Assembly: GCF_014651115.1 (NCBI RefSeq)
Contig: NZ_BMWG01000031.1
Location: 1-64,000, forward strand
Length of the DNA: 64,000 nt
Source of the DNA: Streptomyces inusitatus
GTDB taxonomy: Bacteria; Actinomycetota; Actinomycetes; Streptomycetales; Streptomycetaceae
Direction: 5' to 3'
In this document: piece after piece, positions 17,070-26,800 of the stretch
Layout of the letters: the number at the start of each line of letters is the position of its first letter
Position numbering within the stretch: position 1 is the stretch's first letter
Translations under genes and position numbers: made by a program
The notes under the pieces: model-generated
The model's database searches: none
What the model was told of the DNA's origin: nothing
What the model saw: only the letters and a program-made list of their open reading frames with translations

Positions 17070-18029
17070 GTGAAAAGGTTCGCGCAGAATGAGATGGCAC
17101 CGAAAACCGAAGGCGTCTATCTGCTGACCGTCGTCAGCCCGCGCAAGGACGAGGGCAACAGTCCGACCGGGATCGTCGGCCGGTGCCTGGCACGACAACT
17201 GCTCACCAGGGGCCGGCGCGTGCGGGTGATCGCCGAGCCGGACCAGTGCGACGGCTGGCCCGAGACGGTCGAAGTCGTCGAAGGATCCATCACCCGGCCG
17301 CTGGAGTGCGGCCGCGCCTTCGACGGTGTCGAGGCCGTGTTCCTCGCAGGCGCCCATCCGGCCACGGTCCAGGACGCCCTGACCCTGGCGCGGAACGCCG
17401 CCGCGAGGAAGATCGTCCTGTTGTCGTCCCACGGGCCGGAGTACGAGGAGGCGAATCCGCCGGAGACCTGGTTCTGGCTGGCGATCGAGAAGGCGGTGGA
17501 GGGCTCGGGCATCGCCTGGGCGCACATCCGGCCGTCAGCTGTGATGGGTGCCGTCATCGAGGGGACCTACCCGGCGACAGGGTCGGACTGGCCCGACACC
17601 GTCCGCGCCGGCGGGATGGTCCGTGAGGCTTTCCTCGATCAGGGCCACTACCCCTTCATCCACGAGGAGGACCTCGCAGCCGTAGCGGCTGCGGCCCTGA
17701 TCGGCGACGACTTCACCGGGACGGTCATCGAGGCGGTGGGCCCGCCGCTGAGCACACGTTCGCGCGTACGGAGCATCGCCGCCGCGCTCGGCCGCGACAT
17801 CGATACCGTCCAGCTCGCACCGGACGAGAGCCGGGAGATCTGGCGACACCTCGGCTGGCCCGACGGCGCGATCGAGGTGACGCTGTACGCCCTCGAAGAG
17901 TACGGTGCCCGATTCGCCGAACTCGCTCGGTGGACAGCCGACCAGCGGCCGTCCGTGCAGGACATCACCGGCCGTTCGCCGCGCACCTATGACGACTGGG
18001 TCATCGAGAACATCGACTCGTTTCGCTGA
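17070..18029 (+). CDS. NAD(P)-binding NmrA-like (atypical SDR) oxidoreductase
   Basis: 319 aa from GTG 17070 (AAAGG upstream); an in-frame ATG at 17094 is an alternative. The dinucleotide loop reads SPTGIVGRCLARQLLTRG, a variant of GxxGxxG. VRVIAEPDQ is the end of beta-2 and VFLAGAHPATV the substrate-side strand. There is no Tyr-x-x-x-Lys catalytic pair, as usual for NmrA-like proteins. The C-terminal half matches the family's substrate lobe (HYPFIHEEDLAAVAAAALI). It could be a quinone/azo reductase-like enzyme or a redox sensor. Confidence 0.8.
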   Translation: MKRFAQNEMAPKTEGVYLLTVVSPRKDEGNSPTGIVGRCLARQLLTRGRRVRVIAEPDQCDGWPETVEVVEGSITRPLECGRAFDGVEAVFLAGAHPATVQDALTLARNAAARKIVLLSSHGPEYEEANPPETWFWLAIEKAVEGSGIAWAHIRPSAVMGAVIEGTYPATGSDWPDTVRAGGMVREAFLDQGHYPFIHEEDLAAVAAAALIGDDFTGTVIEAVGPPLSTRSRVRSIAAALGRDIDTVQLAPDESREIWRHLGWPDGAIEVTLYALEEYGARFAELARWTADQRPSVQDITGRSPRTYDDWVIENIDSFR

Positions 18030-18136
18030 CTCCGGCAAGCCGTAGTGTCCGCCTGCCGGGGCCTTCGGGCCTGGTCGGCTCCTCGCGAAGCTTCGGCGGG
18101 TCAGCGGGTCACATGTCATTCTCCGCCGTCACCTGA

Positions 18137-18171
18137 GGGACTGGCAGGGGTTCGCTCTCCGTGCCAGTCCC
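18137..18171. terminator. bidirectional terminator hairpin
   Basis: GGGACTGGCA and TGCCAGTCCC form a perfect 10-bp stem, extended by GGGG/CTCC pairing. It lies between convergent genes ending at 18029 and 18234 and can serve both. Confidence 0.75.
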
Positions 18172-18233
18172 CCGTGGGGCGGAAACATCCGGGGCGGCCG
18201 AGCCGGCCCGGTGGAACGGCTGGTTCTATACGG

Positions 18234-19211
18234 TCAGTTCTTCGGATTCGGGCAGATGTCGAGGGTCAGCAGCGATCCGCCGTGGTCCTCGTCGTCCGTG
18301 CCCACGATTCCGGGGCCGCCGTTGCCGGGGCAGGCGACCGCCTCGATCTTGCGGTTGTCCACCTCCTTGCTGAAGGACGCGAGCGCGGTGAGCCGGTCCT
18401 TGGGCAGCAGTTGCAGCCCGATTCTCCCCGCGGTGTCGGACGTCACCTTCCCGGCACGGTAGACGGCCGAGGCGAACGGGCCGGAGTTGATGTTCGGGTC
18501 CGATGCCGCGGTCAGGAGTACCGTCCCGTCCTCGTGGATCTTGATGTCGCTGGCGTGGCGTACTTCCTGTCCGTCGACGGGCAGCGGGTCGGGAACACTG
18601 AACAGCACCGGCCCGGACGCCGGGCCGAACGCCCCGCTGTTCGGGTCGTACACGGCGGCGCGCACCTTCGCGGGCTGGGCATCGCTCGAACCCCTGGTCG
18701 CCCAGACGGCGACGGTCCGGCCGTGCTGACGGGTCAGCGCGAAGCTCTCGTAGTTGTCACCGGGGGCACGGCCGGGGACGGGGGAGCTTCCCCACACCAT
18801 GGCCGCGTCCGGGTCGAGGGTGAAGTGGTAGGCCGTGCCGTCGCTGGACAGCGCCACGAAGTCACCCGGCTGTCCGGGCACCGCGTCGACCGCTTCGAGG
18901 TCTTTCGGCTCCTCCAGGCCCCGCCAGGGGAGTTCTCTCACCACCGGAGGGCTCGCGTGCCGGTACCGCACGGTGGCGACCCGGTTCTCGCCGGGCTTCT
19001 TGTTGTCCCGCACCATCACGAGGTCGACCGGCTCTCCCTCGTTCGCACCATTCTCAATCACCGCGAGCCCGCTGACGCCACCGGTTATCCCGGTGCCGAC
19101 CTGTTGCCACTCCCGGGCCGCGGACGGGTCGGCGGCCTGCGCGGCGGGCGCGGCGGAAACAGCGATGCTGGAGAGAGCGACGGCCACAACGGCCCAGTTT
19201 CGACTCATCAT
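18234..19211 (-). CDS. secreted hypothetical protein, probable beta-propeller
   Basis: 325 aa. The N-terminus MSRNWAVVAVALSSIAVSAA then PAAQAADPSA is a Sec signal with cleavage near AQA. The mature part has repeated strand-rich segments with Asp/Gly turns (GVSGLAVIENG, PKDLEAVDAVPG, SDIKIHEDGTVLLTAASD, RKIEAVACPGNGG), suggesting a propeller or SdiA/esterase-like extracellular fold. Two Cys near the C-terminus (VACPGNGG and DICPNP) may pair. No catalytic motif recognised. Two adjacent ATGs are possible starts. Confidence 0.75.
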   Translation of the reverse strand: MMSRNWAVVAVALSSIAVSAAPAAQAADPSAAREWQQVGTGITGGVSGLAVIENGANEGEPVDLVMVRDNKKPGENRVATVRYRHASPPVVRELPWRGLEEPKDLEAVDAVPGQPGDFVALSSDGTAYHFTLDPDAAMVWGSSPVPGRAPGDNYESFALTRQHGRTVAVWATRGSSDAQPAKVRAAVYDPNSGAFGPASGPVLFSVPDPLPVDGQEVRHASDIKIHEDGTVLLTAASDPNINSGPFASAVYRAGKVTSDTAGRIGLQLLPKDRLTALASFSKEVDNRKIEAVACPGNGGPGIVGTDDEDHGGSLLTLDICPNPKN

Positions 19212-19578
19212 GGGCGGGGACGTTAGCGCAAGATCCAACTTGCTCGAACACCAACCTCCGCTCAGTCCAGAACAGCAGCTCATCGGCATCACTGTCGTCC
19301 CGCACACCGAGCGTGGTTCGCTCCGACAAGCGTCATGGTGAGCTGCGGAGCCCGCTATTCCTGCTGCTCTGGCAGCCACCGGGTTCAGAAGCTGGCACTG
19401 AGCGTCGCAGCAGTCGCATCGTTCTCGGGGCCGAGCAGGACCACATCGTGGCAGGACAGCCTGTCCGTCGAGCGCGCATGTCCGACGCAGCCGCTCAACG
19501 TCGATCCGAACGCTCGGGCCGTACTCGCTCATCGGCGAGTACGGCTTGATGAGTTCCTACTGGTCGTTGCTCACGGCC
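19212..19578. other. gap without a recognisable gene
   Basis: It probably contains the leftward promoter of the secreted protein (less GC-rich near 19215-19245). No frame on either strand has convincing coding character. Confidence 0.4.
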
Positions 19579-20540
19579 TCACACAGGCTCTCGTGTCTCG
19601 ATGACCCAGCTGCCCCGGGCCTGGATCTGGTAGACACCGGGCCCCGGCAGGTGGAGCGGCAGGTCGGCGTCGCCCTTGCCCCGGGCTGCCTCGGCTCGCA
19701 CGGCGAGGTCGTCGTCCAGGGCAAGCAGCCGTACGTCGCCGCGCCCGCGGTGCCGCAGCAGGGCCGGGCCGCCCGGGCCCGCGTACCGTACGAGGTCTCC
19801 GCCGCGTCCGTGGATTCGCTCGGTGAACTCCGGTACGGCGTCGACGGGTTCGGCCCAGGCCTCCCACTCGGCCCGCGCTGTGCCCCGGAGCTCCATCTGG
19901 AACCGGGCCACTTCACGGTTACCCGAGCATGGCAGCGGTACCCGGGCGTACACCGGATCGGAGCCGTCGCCCAGCGTATGGCCATGCGCTGCGCGCCGCG
20001 GAGCAGCAGGACGACGGTCAGCCGCTCGGCGCTGTCGCTCCGCACCAACAGGACTGCGGGCCTCCCCACCGCCGGCAGCCGCACCCGCGCGGTCCCAGGG
20101 CCTTTCCCGTAAGCCCGTTCGCCCGCCTCAGGCTGGGCAGCGGCCCCTGGCCCCGGCTGCCGGAGCGCGGCTCCGGACCTCACTCGCCGGGGAGTCCCTG
20201 CTCCTCCCGCGCCGTGCCGCTCCTCCAGCCGCACCCCGCATGCCGCGCACACCGCGACATTGCGGGTGGCCCCGTCCGCCGGATGCCAGGGCAGTTCGCG
20301 CACGGCCCGCCCGTGCCGGGCGTCGAAAAAGCACAGCGGCAGCCGACGGGGCAGCGGCAGCCCCGCCAGCCGAGCATCGAGGCAGGCCAGTGCGTGCCAC
20401 CCGTCGTCAAGTGCCCGCAGCACATCGAGGGCGTCCTCTTCCCTCGGCCATACGAGCCCCCCTTCAGGATGAATCGTAAGCTGGGGCAAGACCCGGGCAT
20501 CGGCGGGCCGGGCCGGGCGCACGATGAGATCTGTGCCCAT
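19579..20540 (-). pseudogene. broken hypothetical gene, two fragments of a Streptomyces protein
   Basis: From ATG 20540 one frame reads MGTDLIVRPARPADARVLPQ, LTIHPEGGLVWPREEDALDV, LACLDARLAGLPLPRRLPLC and RAVRELPWHPADGATRNVAV then CAACGVRLEE, a convincing N-terminal domain with a CxxC pair. After a poor stretch (20170-20120) coding resumes (LPAVGRPAVLLVRSDSAERL). It then shifts frame near 19985 into GDGSDPVYARVPLPCSGNRE, continuing to VYQIQARGSWVIETREPV and the stop at 19579. The C-terminal part is beta-rich. I see at least one frameshift and perhaps an internal deletion. Function unknown. Confidence 0.5.
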
Positions 20541-20745
20541 GGGGGCGAGCTTCGGTGCTGCGGCACCGTGAGGCAAGCCGTTTTCTCCGCCCTTCGCGGA
20601 GGCGGACGACAAGGTCCGTCATGGTGCTCACTCTGTTCGGCCCTCTTCACCGCCTCCGATGAACCGCGGGGGCTGATGGGCCATCCTCCTGTTCGGTACG
20701 GCCGTCGTGGCCGTGCGAAACCGTGGGAAACGGACAGGGGGAGAC

Positions 20746-20931
20746 GTGGTCCTGGTGCTGCTCGGTGTTCTGGTGCTCGCCGTCTTCGGGTGTGCGTGTG
20801 TGGTGTGGTCCCGGCGTGGTGGGCCGCCTTGGGCCGGGAAGGTCGCGACGGGGACCCTGGCCGCCGGGGCGGTGGTCCGTGCGCTCGGGAAGAATCGGGG
20901 CGGGGGCCGGGGCGGCGACGGTGGCGATTAG
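20746..20931 (+). CDS. small single-pass membrane protein
   Basis: 61 aa. GTG 20746 follows GGGGGAG at about 5 bases. The N-terminus is a strongly hydrophobic helix (VLVLLGVLVLAVFGCACVVW), then a second weakly hydrophobic segment, then a Gly/Arg-rich tail. No family recognised. Confidence 0.5.
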   Translation: MVLVLLGVLVLAVFGCACVVWSRRGGPPWAGKVATGTLAAGAVVRALGKNRGGGRGGDGGD

Positions 20932-21083
20932 TGCCCCGGTCGCGGCCTGTCATCGGGTACACCAGTTTCCGCGTCGTGGTCGTCATGCTGTTCGCCGGGT
21001 CCGTACTGACGTGGTGATGTTCCACGGTCCGTATCGGATAATCGACCGGCTCTGCGCGGCAGGACAAGCAGTGAGGCTGGGGC

Positions 21084-21480
21084 ATGCGGGCGAATCCGGG
21101 TTCAGGGGCACGGAGCGGGCGGCGGGTGGTCGTGGTCGGGGGTGGTCCCGCTGGGCTGACCGCGGCGATGGAGTTGGCCGAGCGTGGTTTCGAGGTGACG
21201 GTGGTGGAGGCCGGGGCGCTGGGCGGGAAGGCGCGCAGTATTCCGGTTCTTGGTACCGGTCGGGACGGGCGGAGTGATCTGCCGGGTGAGCACGGCTTCC
21301 GTTTCTTCCCCGGGTTCTATCGGAACGTGACTGAGACGATGGCGCGCATCCCGGCCCGCGGTGGTTCTGTGGCCGATCGTTTGGTGGCGACCACGGAGGT
21401 GCTGTACGCGCGTGACGGGGAGCGCGTAGAGGTGGGGCAGCCGTCGGAGGATGCCGTCCTCGGCCCGGTCCGGACCCGGG
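21084..21480 (+). pseudogene. 5' fragment of an FAD-dependent desaturase/oxidoreductase
   Basis: About 132 residues. VVVVGGGPAGLTAAMELAER is the GxGxxG FAD-binding motif, followed by VEAGALGGKARS and GEHGFRFFPGFYRNVTETMA, the pattern of phytoene/squalene-desaturase-like enzymes. The family is 450-550 aa, so most is missing. The frame runs into nine GCCAGG repeats and then antisense through a polyprenyl synthase. Both families belong to isoprenoid pathways, so a rearrangement inside a terpenoid cluster is likely. Confidence 0.8.
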
Positions 21481-21534
21481 GCCAGGGCCAGGGCCAGGGC
21501 CAGGGCCAGGGCCAGGGCCAGGGCCAGGGCCAGG
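21481..21534. repeat. (GCCAGG)9 hexanucleotide repeat at a gene-fusion junction
   Basis: Nine uninterrupted copies of GCCAGG. Read on the plus strand it encodes a Gly-Gln run and on the minus strand an Ala-Leu run. It joins the truncated desaturase to the truncated polyprenyl synthase. Confidence 0.95.
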
Positions 21535-22385
21535 GCGACGGGGTAGGACTTCTTGCTGGTCGACAGGTCGGCGGCGGCCGGCTTGCCGGTGACGGCCGGG
21601 TCGCCCCAGATGCCGAGGATGTCGTCGACGATCTGGAAGGCGATGCCGAGCTGTTCCCCGAAGGCGGCGAGGTCCGCGGCTGCGGCCGGGACCGCCCCCA
21701 GCGCGCACGCGCAGGCGAACAACGAGCCGGTCTTGTCGGCGTGCACACGCAATATGGTGGCGGTGCCGGGGCTCGGCTCGCGTTCCAGAGCGAGGTCGAG
21801 GGCCTGGCCCTGGGCGAGCCGTACGAGCGCGTCGCCGAGCGCGGCGGCGGCCCGCGCGGGGGCGCGCAGCGCCTCGGGATCCCGGGGCGTCGGGAGGCCG
21901 CAGGAGCCTGTGGTCACGACGTCTTCGACATCGGTCGGGACGGTGTCGAAGAGCAGCTCGACGGCGTGGGGGGTGAGTGCGCGGACAGCCTCCTCGACGG
22001 CGTCGGGGCCGAAGACGCGCCAGGCCGCCGGTCGGCCCCGGCGCACCTCGTCCCCGTCCATCACATCGTCGTGGAGGAGCGAGAGCGTGTGCAGCATCTC
22101 GACGGCGGCGGCCCCGGCCGACAGCAGGGAGTCGGCGCCGGGACGGCCGGTGGCGCGGGCGGAGGCGAATACGAGCGCCGCCCGCAGGCCCTTGCCCCTG
22201 CCGCGCCCGTCGTCCGGAAGGGGCCGCGCCCGGGCGTCCCACAGCCCCCACTGGTAGGCCAGCACTCTGGCATGGAGCGGGTGGACCCGCTCCAGAAGGG
22301 GGGCGATCACCGCGTCCGTACGGTGCCGTGCCCGTGAGAGGAGGCGCAGGACATGCGCGGGCGGGGCGGAAGGCGGGATGCTCAC
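21535..22385 (-). pseudogene. 3'-truncated polyprenyl diphosphate synthase
   Basis: GTG 22385 is preceded by GGAGGA. The first Asp-rich motif is LLHDDVMDGDEVRRGRP, the second is FQIVDDILGIWGDP, and the Lys region after it reads STSKKSYPV. The reading then enters the Ala-Leu run coded by the hexamer repeat at about residue 285 and continues antisense through the desaturase fragment, losing the final ~60-70 residues. Family members (E-type GGPP/FPP synthases) are about 340-360 aa. Both catalytic motifs remain, so residual activity is conceivable, but the C-terminal helices are gone. Confidence 0.8.
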
Positions 22386-22482
22386 GAGTCCTCCGGGACA
22401 ACCGGGCAGCGGGGGTGGCCATCGACTCGGTGGCCGTGGCTCCGATGCCGCCGGTGGGCCGGTCGAGGGCGCTCTCGTGCGA

Positions 22483-22842
22483 TCAGGTCCGTATGCCGGG
22501 CAGGGTGTATCCCTCCGCCTCGTCCCACGGGACGTCGAGGTCGTCCATGTGCACGCGCCATTCGGCGTCCGGTATGGCCCGGCGCAACTCCGACACGGAA
22601 TCGAGCAGATGGGCGATCACCGGCATCAGACGAGTGGGATCGAACGGCATCTTGGTGGACCCGGCGACGATCTGCCGCGGTTCGTCCGCGTCCTGGTCGC
22701 CCTGGTCGTACACGTACAGGCTTTCCTCGTCCTCGTACGGGAACGACGCCATGCGCACGGCGACGATACGTGCGACGGAGGCCGACTCGGTCTCGGTCAG
22801 AGGTGTCGTGCGGTACGCGCTGTAGTAGAGAGAAACGCTCAT
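22483..22842 (-). CDS. conserved hypothetical protein
   Basis: 119 aa from ATG 22842. It starts MSVSLYYSAYRTTPLTETES and contains acidic loops (YEDEESLYVYDQGDQDADEP), GSTKMPFDPTRLMPVIAHLL and DAEWRVHMDDLDVPWDEA. It is soluble, with no signal. I recognise the pattern as a small actinobacterial hypothetical but no function. Codon bias and the clean start make it a likely real gene among degraded neighbours. Confidence 0.7.
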   Translation of the reverse strand: MSVSLYYSAYRTTPLTETESASVARIVAVRMASFPYEDEESLYVYDQGDQDADEPRQIVAGSTKMPFDPTRLMPVIAHLLDSVSELRRAIPDAEWRVHMDDLDVPWDEAEGYTLPGIRT

Positions 22843-22859
22843 GCCCAAAGCGTATGACG

Positions 22860-23340
22860 CGGGTCTGACAAGGCGTCGTTCTCCAGCAGGGCCGCCTGCC
22901 CGGGCCGTGGACCGTCCGGAATTCGCGGGTGGCCTGGGCTTCGGTCTCCGCGATCGCGGTGGGTTTCACCCGGGCCAGGCCGGTGAAAGGGCGTTCCGCG
23001 TCGCGGATCATCACCAGTGTTCCGGTCAGCAGGGCGGTGATCACCAGCAGTGCCACGAGCTGGGGCCGGTTGCCGGTGCGCGGCAGGCAGAGTCCGAGCG
23101 CGATGCTGGTGGCCGCGAGGCTCACCAGCATGTAGAGCGCTTGCCGTCCGCGTCGACGAGCATCTCGAACGACGGGCCGGCGTCCAGTTCCTTGAGCGCG
23201 AGCCGGAAGTCGGTGCTCCAGACGCTGGACGCCGGGGAGCTGTGCCCCCGGTGCGAAATCGGCCACCTCGTAGGGATCGCTGACGCTCAGTCCCTCGTTG
23301 TCCTCGCCGACCGCCGTGCGGTGCAGCAGCCCCGAACCTG
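22860..23340 (-). pseudogene. remnant of a DUF4239/bestrophin-like membrane protein
   Basis: The minus strand near 23140-22890 reads LYMLVSLAATSIALGLCLPR, LVALLVITALLTGTLVMIRD and AERPFTGLARVKPTAI, the end of a DUF4239-type protein (membrane helix, then D-x-P-F-x-G). Upstream pieces are split between frames (STDFRLALKELDAGPSFEML in one; VSDPYEVADFAPGAQLPGVQ in another). The gene is therefore broken by at least two frameshifts. Confidence 0.45.
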
Positions 23341-23448
23341 GCAGACACCCGCCCGCCCGGTCTTCATGGAGCGCAGGCGTTCACCGGCGGTTCACCGGTC
23401 CGGCCCAAGCCGCCTTGTCAGCGCCGCCACAGCCGGTCGGCGGGTGAA

Positions 23449-23856
23449 TCAGGGCGATGTCGCGGACGGCGGCGGATCCGTCGGCACGGCCGGGCGGTCC
23501 CGCTCGCCCGGGATCGCGCGTTCTCCCCGTTCCCAGGTCAGCCGGACGGTGAAGTTTCCCTCGGCGGCCGTCTTGGCGATGATCGCGCCGGCCTCGGCGT
23601 TGATCTTCACTCCGAGTTCGACCTCGACCGTGTCCGGCGGGCTGGGCATGGTGGTCATCCGGTCCAGCAGCAGGGCGGCGGCCGCCCGTACCTGATCGAG
23701 GCTCTCGGCCAGCGACCGCGCGGCCGTACCCGCGATCTCGCCGGGCCGGGCGGCGCGTACGATCCCGGAGCTGCCGGACGGCACCTCCACCGCCACCCGT
23801 TCGCCCTCGCGGTCCGGGGCCAGCGGAACCCAGATGAGCTGTGCGTTGTCAGCCAC
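23449..23856 (-). CDS. Trypco1 (CU044_2847 family) trypsin-co-occurring domain protein
   Basis: 135 aa from GTG 23856, 8 nt inside the end of the trypsin-STAND gene. It begins VADNAQLIWVPLAPDREGER, has the VEVPSGSSGIVRAARPGEIA strand pair, a helix (AARSLAESLDQVRAAAALLL), and the domain end VEVELGVKINAEAGAIIAKT followed by AAEGNFTVRLTWE. This domain family was named because its genes occur next to trypsin-STAND proteins, as here. It is proposed to link protease and sensor in conflict systems; its biochemistry is unsettled. The overlap implies co-translation with the protease. Confidence 0.85.
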   Translation of the reverse strand: MADNAQLIWVPLAPDREGERVAVEVPSGSSGIVRAARPGEIAGTAARSLAESLDQVRAAAALLLDRMTTMPSPPDTVEVELGVKINAEAGAIIAKTAAEGNFTVRLTWERGERAIPGERDRPAVPTDPPPSATSP

Positions 23857-26800
23857 GGGTTTTCTTCCTTCCTTCGCACAGAGGTCCCCGGTAGGCACCG
23901 GGCGGCACGTTCTCGTTCACCGCGGGCGGCAGCGTCTCGTCTCCGAGGATCCGGCACAGCTTTGCCATCCACCCTCTCGCTCTGTCGGCGGAGGGCGCCT
24001 TGACGGGCTTCTCCTCGCGGTCGGGGAGCCGGGCGAGCGGATCGCCCTCGTCCGGCCCGACCACGGCGAACGCGCCCATCGATTCCAGTACCACGGAAGT
24101 CCTGTCGGCCGGTCCGGTCAGATCCAGGCTCGTCCAGATGTTCCCTTGGCCGATGATTCGGACGGGGCCTTCGCCCGATGCGTCCGGGAGCGGCAGCTTC
24201 CCGTTCGCCAGGTAGTAGGCCAGCGGTTTCGTCCCGGGGGTCCGCAGCGAGATCCCGGTGATCGTGATCTGCTGCGTGCTGCGTTCCTGGTGCAGGATTC
24301 TTCCGTCGTCGAGGTCGCGGACGGTGATGCGGTGGGACGGCGACAGCCCATTCTTGAGACCGGTGTCCGTCTCGACGAGCGCCAGCCGGGTGAGGTCCGG
24401 GCTCATGTCCAGGTGCACCGGCTTGTCCCCGGTGCTCCGCCGGCGCATCAGCTCCCGGCCGACGGGTTTCGCCCCGGTCAGGTCCCAGGACTTCACCACC
24501 GTGGTCGTCTCCCCCGACAACTCGGCCTCGACGGCCAGGGTGAGCAGCCGGTCGCCCCCGTCCGTCGGCCACAGCCGCTCGACGGGGTCCGGAAGGCCGG
24601 GCATGACTTTTCTGATACGTCCGTCAGCCGTGTTCCAGAGCACCAGTCTGCCGCCCTGCCCGAACAGACCGGTCTGTCCGAGCAGGACCTTGGAATCCTG
24701 GTCGAAGGCGAGCCGGGCGTACTGGGTCGGCAGCCGCGCTCCGGGAATGTCGGGGAAGGTCGGCGGATCGAGTCCTGGGATCTCCGGCCCCGTGTCGATC
24801 TCCTTGGGGAACGGGTCGTCGCCCCGAGGAGCTTCCAGATCCTGGATCCGGCCGGTGGCGACCGTGAGCAGCCGGGCGGCCGTCCGCTTCGGGTCCGATG
24901 GCTTCGTGACGTCGGGGGAGACGTCCGCCGAGTCCGCCAGTGCCACCATCGTGCCGTCTCCACTGACCGCCGTGACATCCCCCTCGCGCTGTGTCTCCAC
25001 CCGTTCGACCCCCGCAGCGGCCCTGCGCAGGACCACGAGTTCGCCGTCGCCGGTCCGCGCGGCGACCACCTTCGCCTCCCGGTCGGTGACGGTCTCGACA
25101 GGTGTGCTCATCAGTTGCAGCACGGTGCTGGTGGTGCCCTTGTACCGGGGGGCGAGCAGGTCGGCGAACCCGAACCGGGCGTACATCTCCCCGAGTCTCT
25201 CCCGGGTGCGCGGAGTGTCCTGGGTGCGGTAGGCGCGCAGGGCGAGCAGCAGCGAGGTGTACGACATGCCGAAGTCGGCCGAGTTTCCGCCCGCGTCGGC
25301 GTCATGGGACTGCTGGATCAGCACGTCGGACGCCTCGGTGGCCACCTGTCGGCCGACGTCCTCGCGCCAGGCCCAGTTGCCGAGTCCCGCGAGCAGGGCG
25401 AGGGCGACGACCACGGCGATGAGCCCGGTCAGACGCCGCCGGGCGCCGTGCTCGCTCGCCCTGGTGAACGCCTCTTCGGCGGGGCGCAGTTCTCCGGTAC
25501 GAGCGGTGCGCCAGCGGCGGGCGTCGCGGAGGTCCTGTCCGCGCAGGAGCCGTCGCCCGGGGCGGTCGTCGCCGGACCACAGGGCGATACGGCGGCGCAG
25601 TCCTTCCTGCCACATGCGGAAGTCGCGGTCCTCGGCCACATAGGAGCGCAGCCGGTCCCAATGGGTCAGCAGCGTCTCATGGGCCAGCTCGACGGTCTCC
25701 TCGGGCGGTCCGGAGTCCGGTCTGTAGTCCTCGCCCGGGACGAGCAGGCGGGTGGTCATCAGCCGCTGGGCCAGTCGCCATTGTTCGGGGTGGAGTTCGG
25801 AGCGGGCCAGTGTGCGGCGGGTGGGCGCGATGCCGTCGTCGCCGGGGTGGACGAGCTGGACCAGCAGGGCGCGGGCCGCCCGCTGCTCGGTCTCGGTGAG
25901 GGCTCCTGCCCACACCTGTTCGGCGTGGGTGACCAGTGCGTCGTGGACCCGTCCGAGGGACTCGTACGCGGTGTGGCCGATACGCCCCTGCCGCTGGCGT
26001 TCCCACAGTTTGGTCAGGGTGAACTCCAGCAGCGGCAGGCGGCCCGGGTCGCTGCCGACGTCACTGAGGATGCGGTCGGCCAGTCCGGGTTCGTAGGCGA
26101 CGCCCGTGCCTGTCAGCGGCAGCTCGACCGCGGCTCGCAGTTCGGTGTCGGACATCGCGCCCACCGTGAAGAGCCGTTCGCCGGAGAACAGGGGGGCGAG
26201 GCCCGGGTGGGCGAGGGCGGGACCGAGGAAATCGGCGCGCAGGGTGGTGACGAGCCGCATCCGGGAGCCGGCCCGCAGGCAGTACGCCAACGCGGCCGCG
26301 AAGGAGTCCAGTTCGCCAAGGGCGTCGGCATCGGTGCCGATGAGGGCCTCCTCGAACTGGTCGGCGACCACGAGGAGCTGTTCCCTGCCCTGCCGGGCGA
26401 GCAGCCGTTCCACCACCGCGGGGAGCATTCCTTCCCGTAACAGCGCGGCCAGGGAGGGGAGTTCGGCGAGTCGGGCGGTTTCCGTCAGATCGGGTTCCAG
26501 GCGGGGCAGCAGGGCGAGCGCGAGAGCGTCCAGCGGGGCGCGTCCGAGTCGTCCGGGGCGGAAGACGATGATCTCCAGCTCGGTACGCTCGCGCAGCCGG
26601 GGCAGCACACCGGCGTGCAGGAGAGAGGATTTGCCGCAGCCCGACGGTCCGACGAGGCTGGTCACCGGGGCGTGGGCGAGCAGGTCGGAAACGCGGTCGG
26701 CGGGTTCGGCTCGGCCGTGGAAGAGGTCCGCGTCCTGCTCCCCGAAGGGCTCCAGGGAGCGGAAGGGGCAGGCGGGCAGAGCGCTGACGGCCAGTGCCGA

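Noticed and set aside
21084..22337. 417-aa chimeric frame on the plus strand as a real fusion protein
   Set aside because: Only the first ~132 residues match a family; the rest is antisense to a polyprenyl synthase with clear motifs.
23834..26440. 868-aa open frame on the plus strand
   Set aside because: Antisense shadow of the trypsin-STAND gene; no domains, and composition typical of the complement of GC-rich coding DNA.
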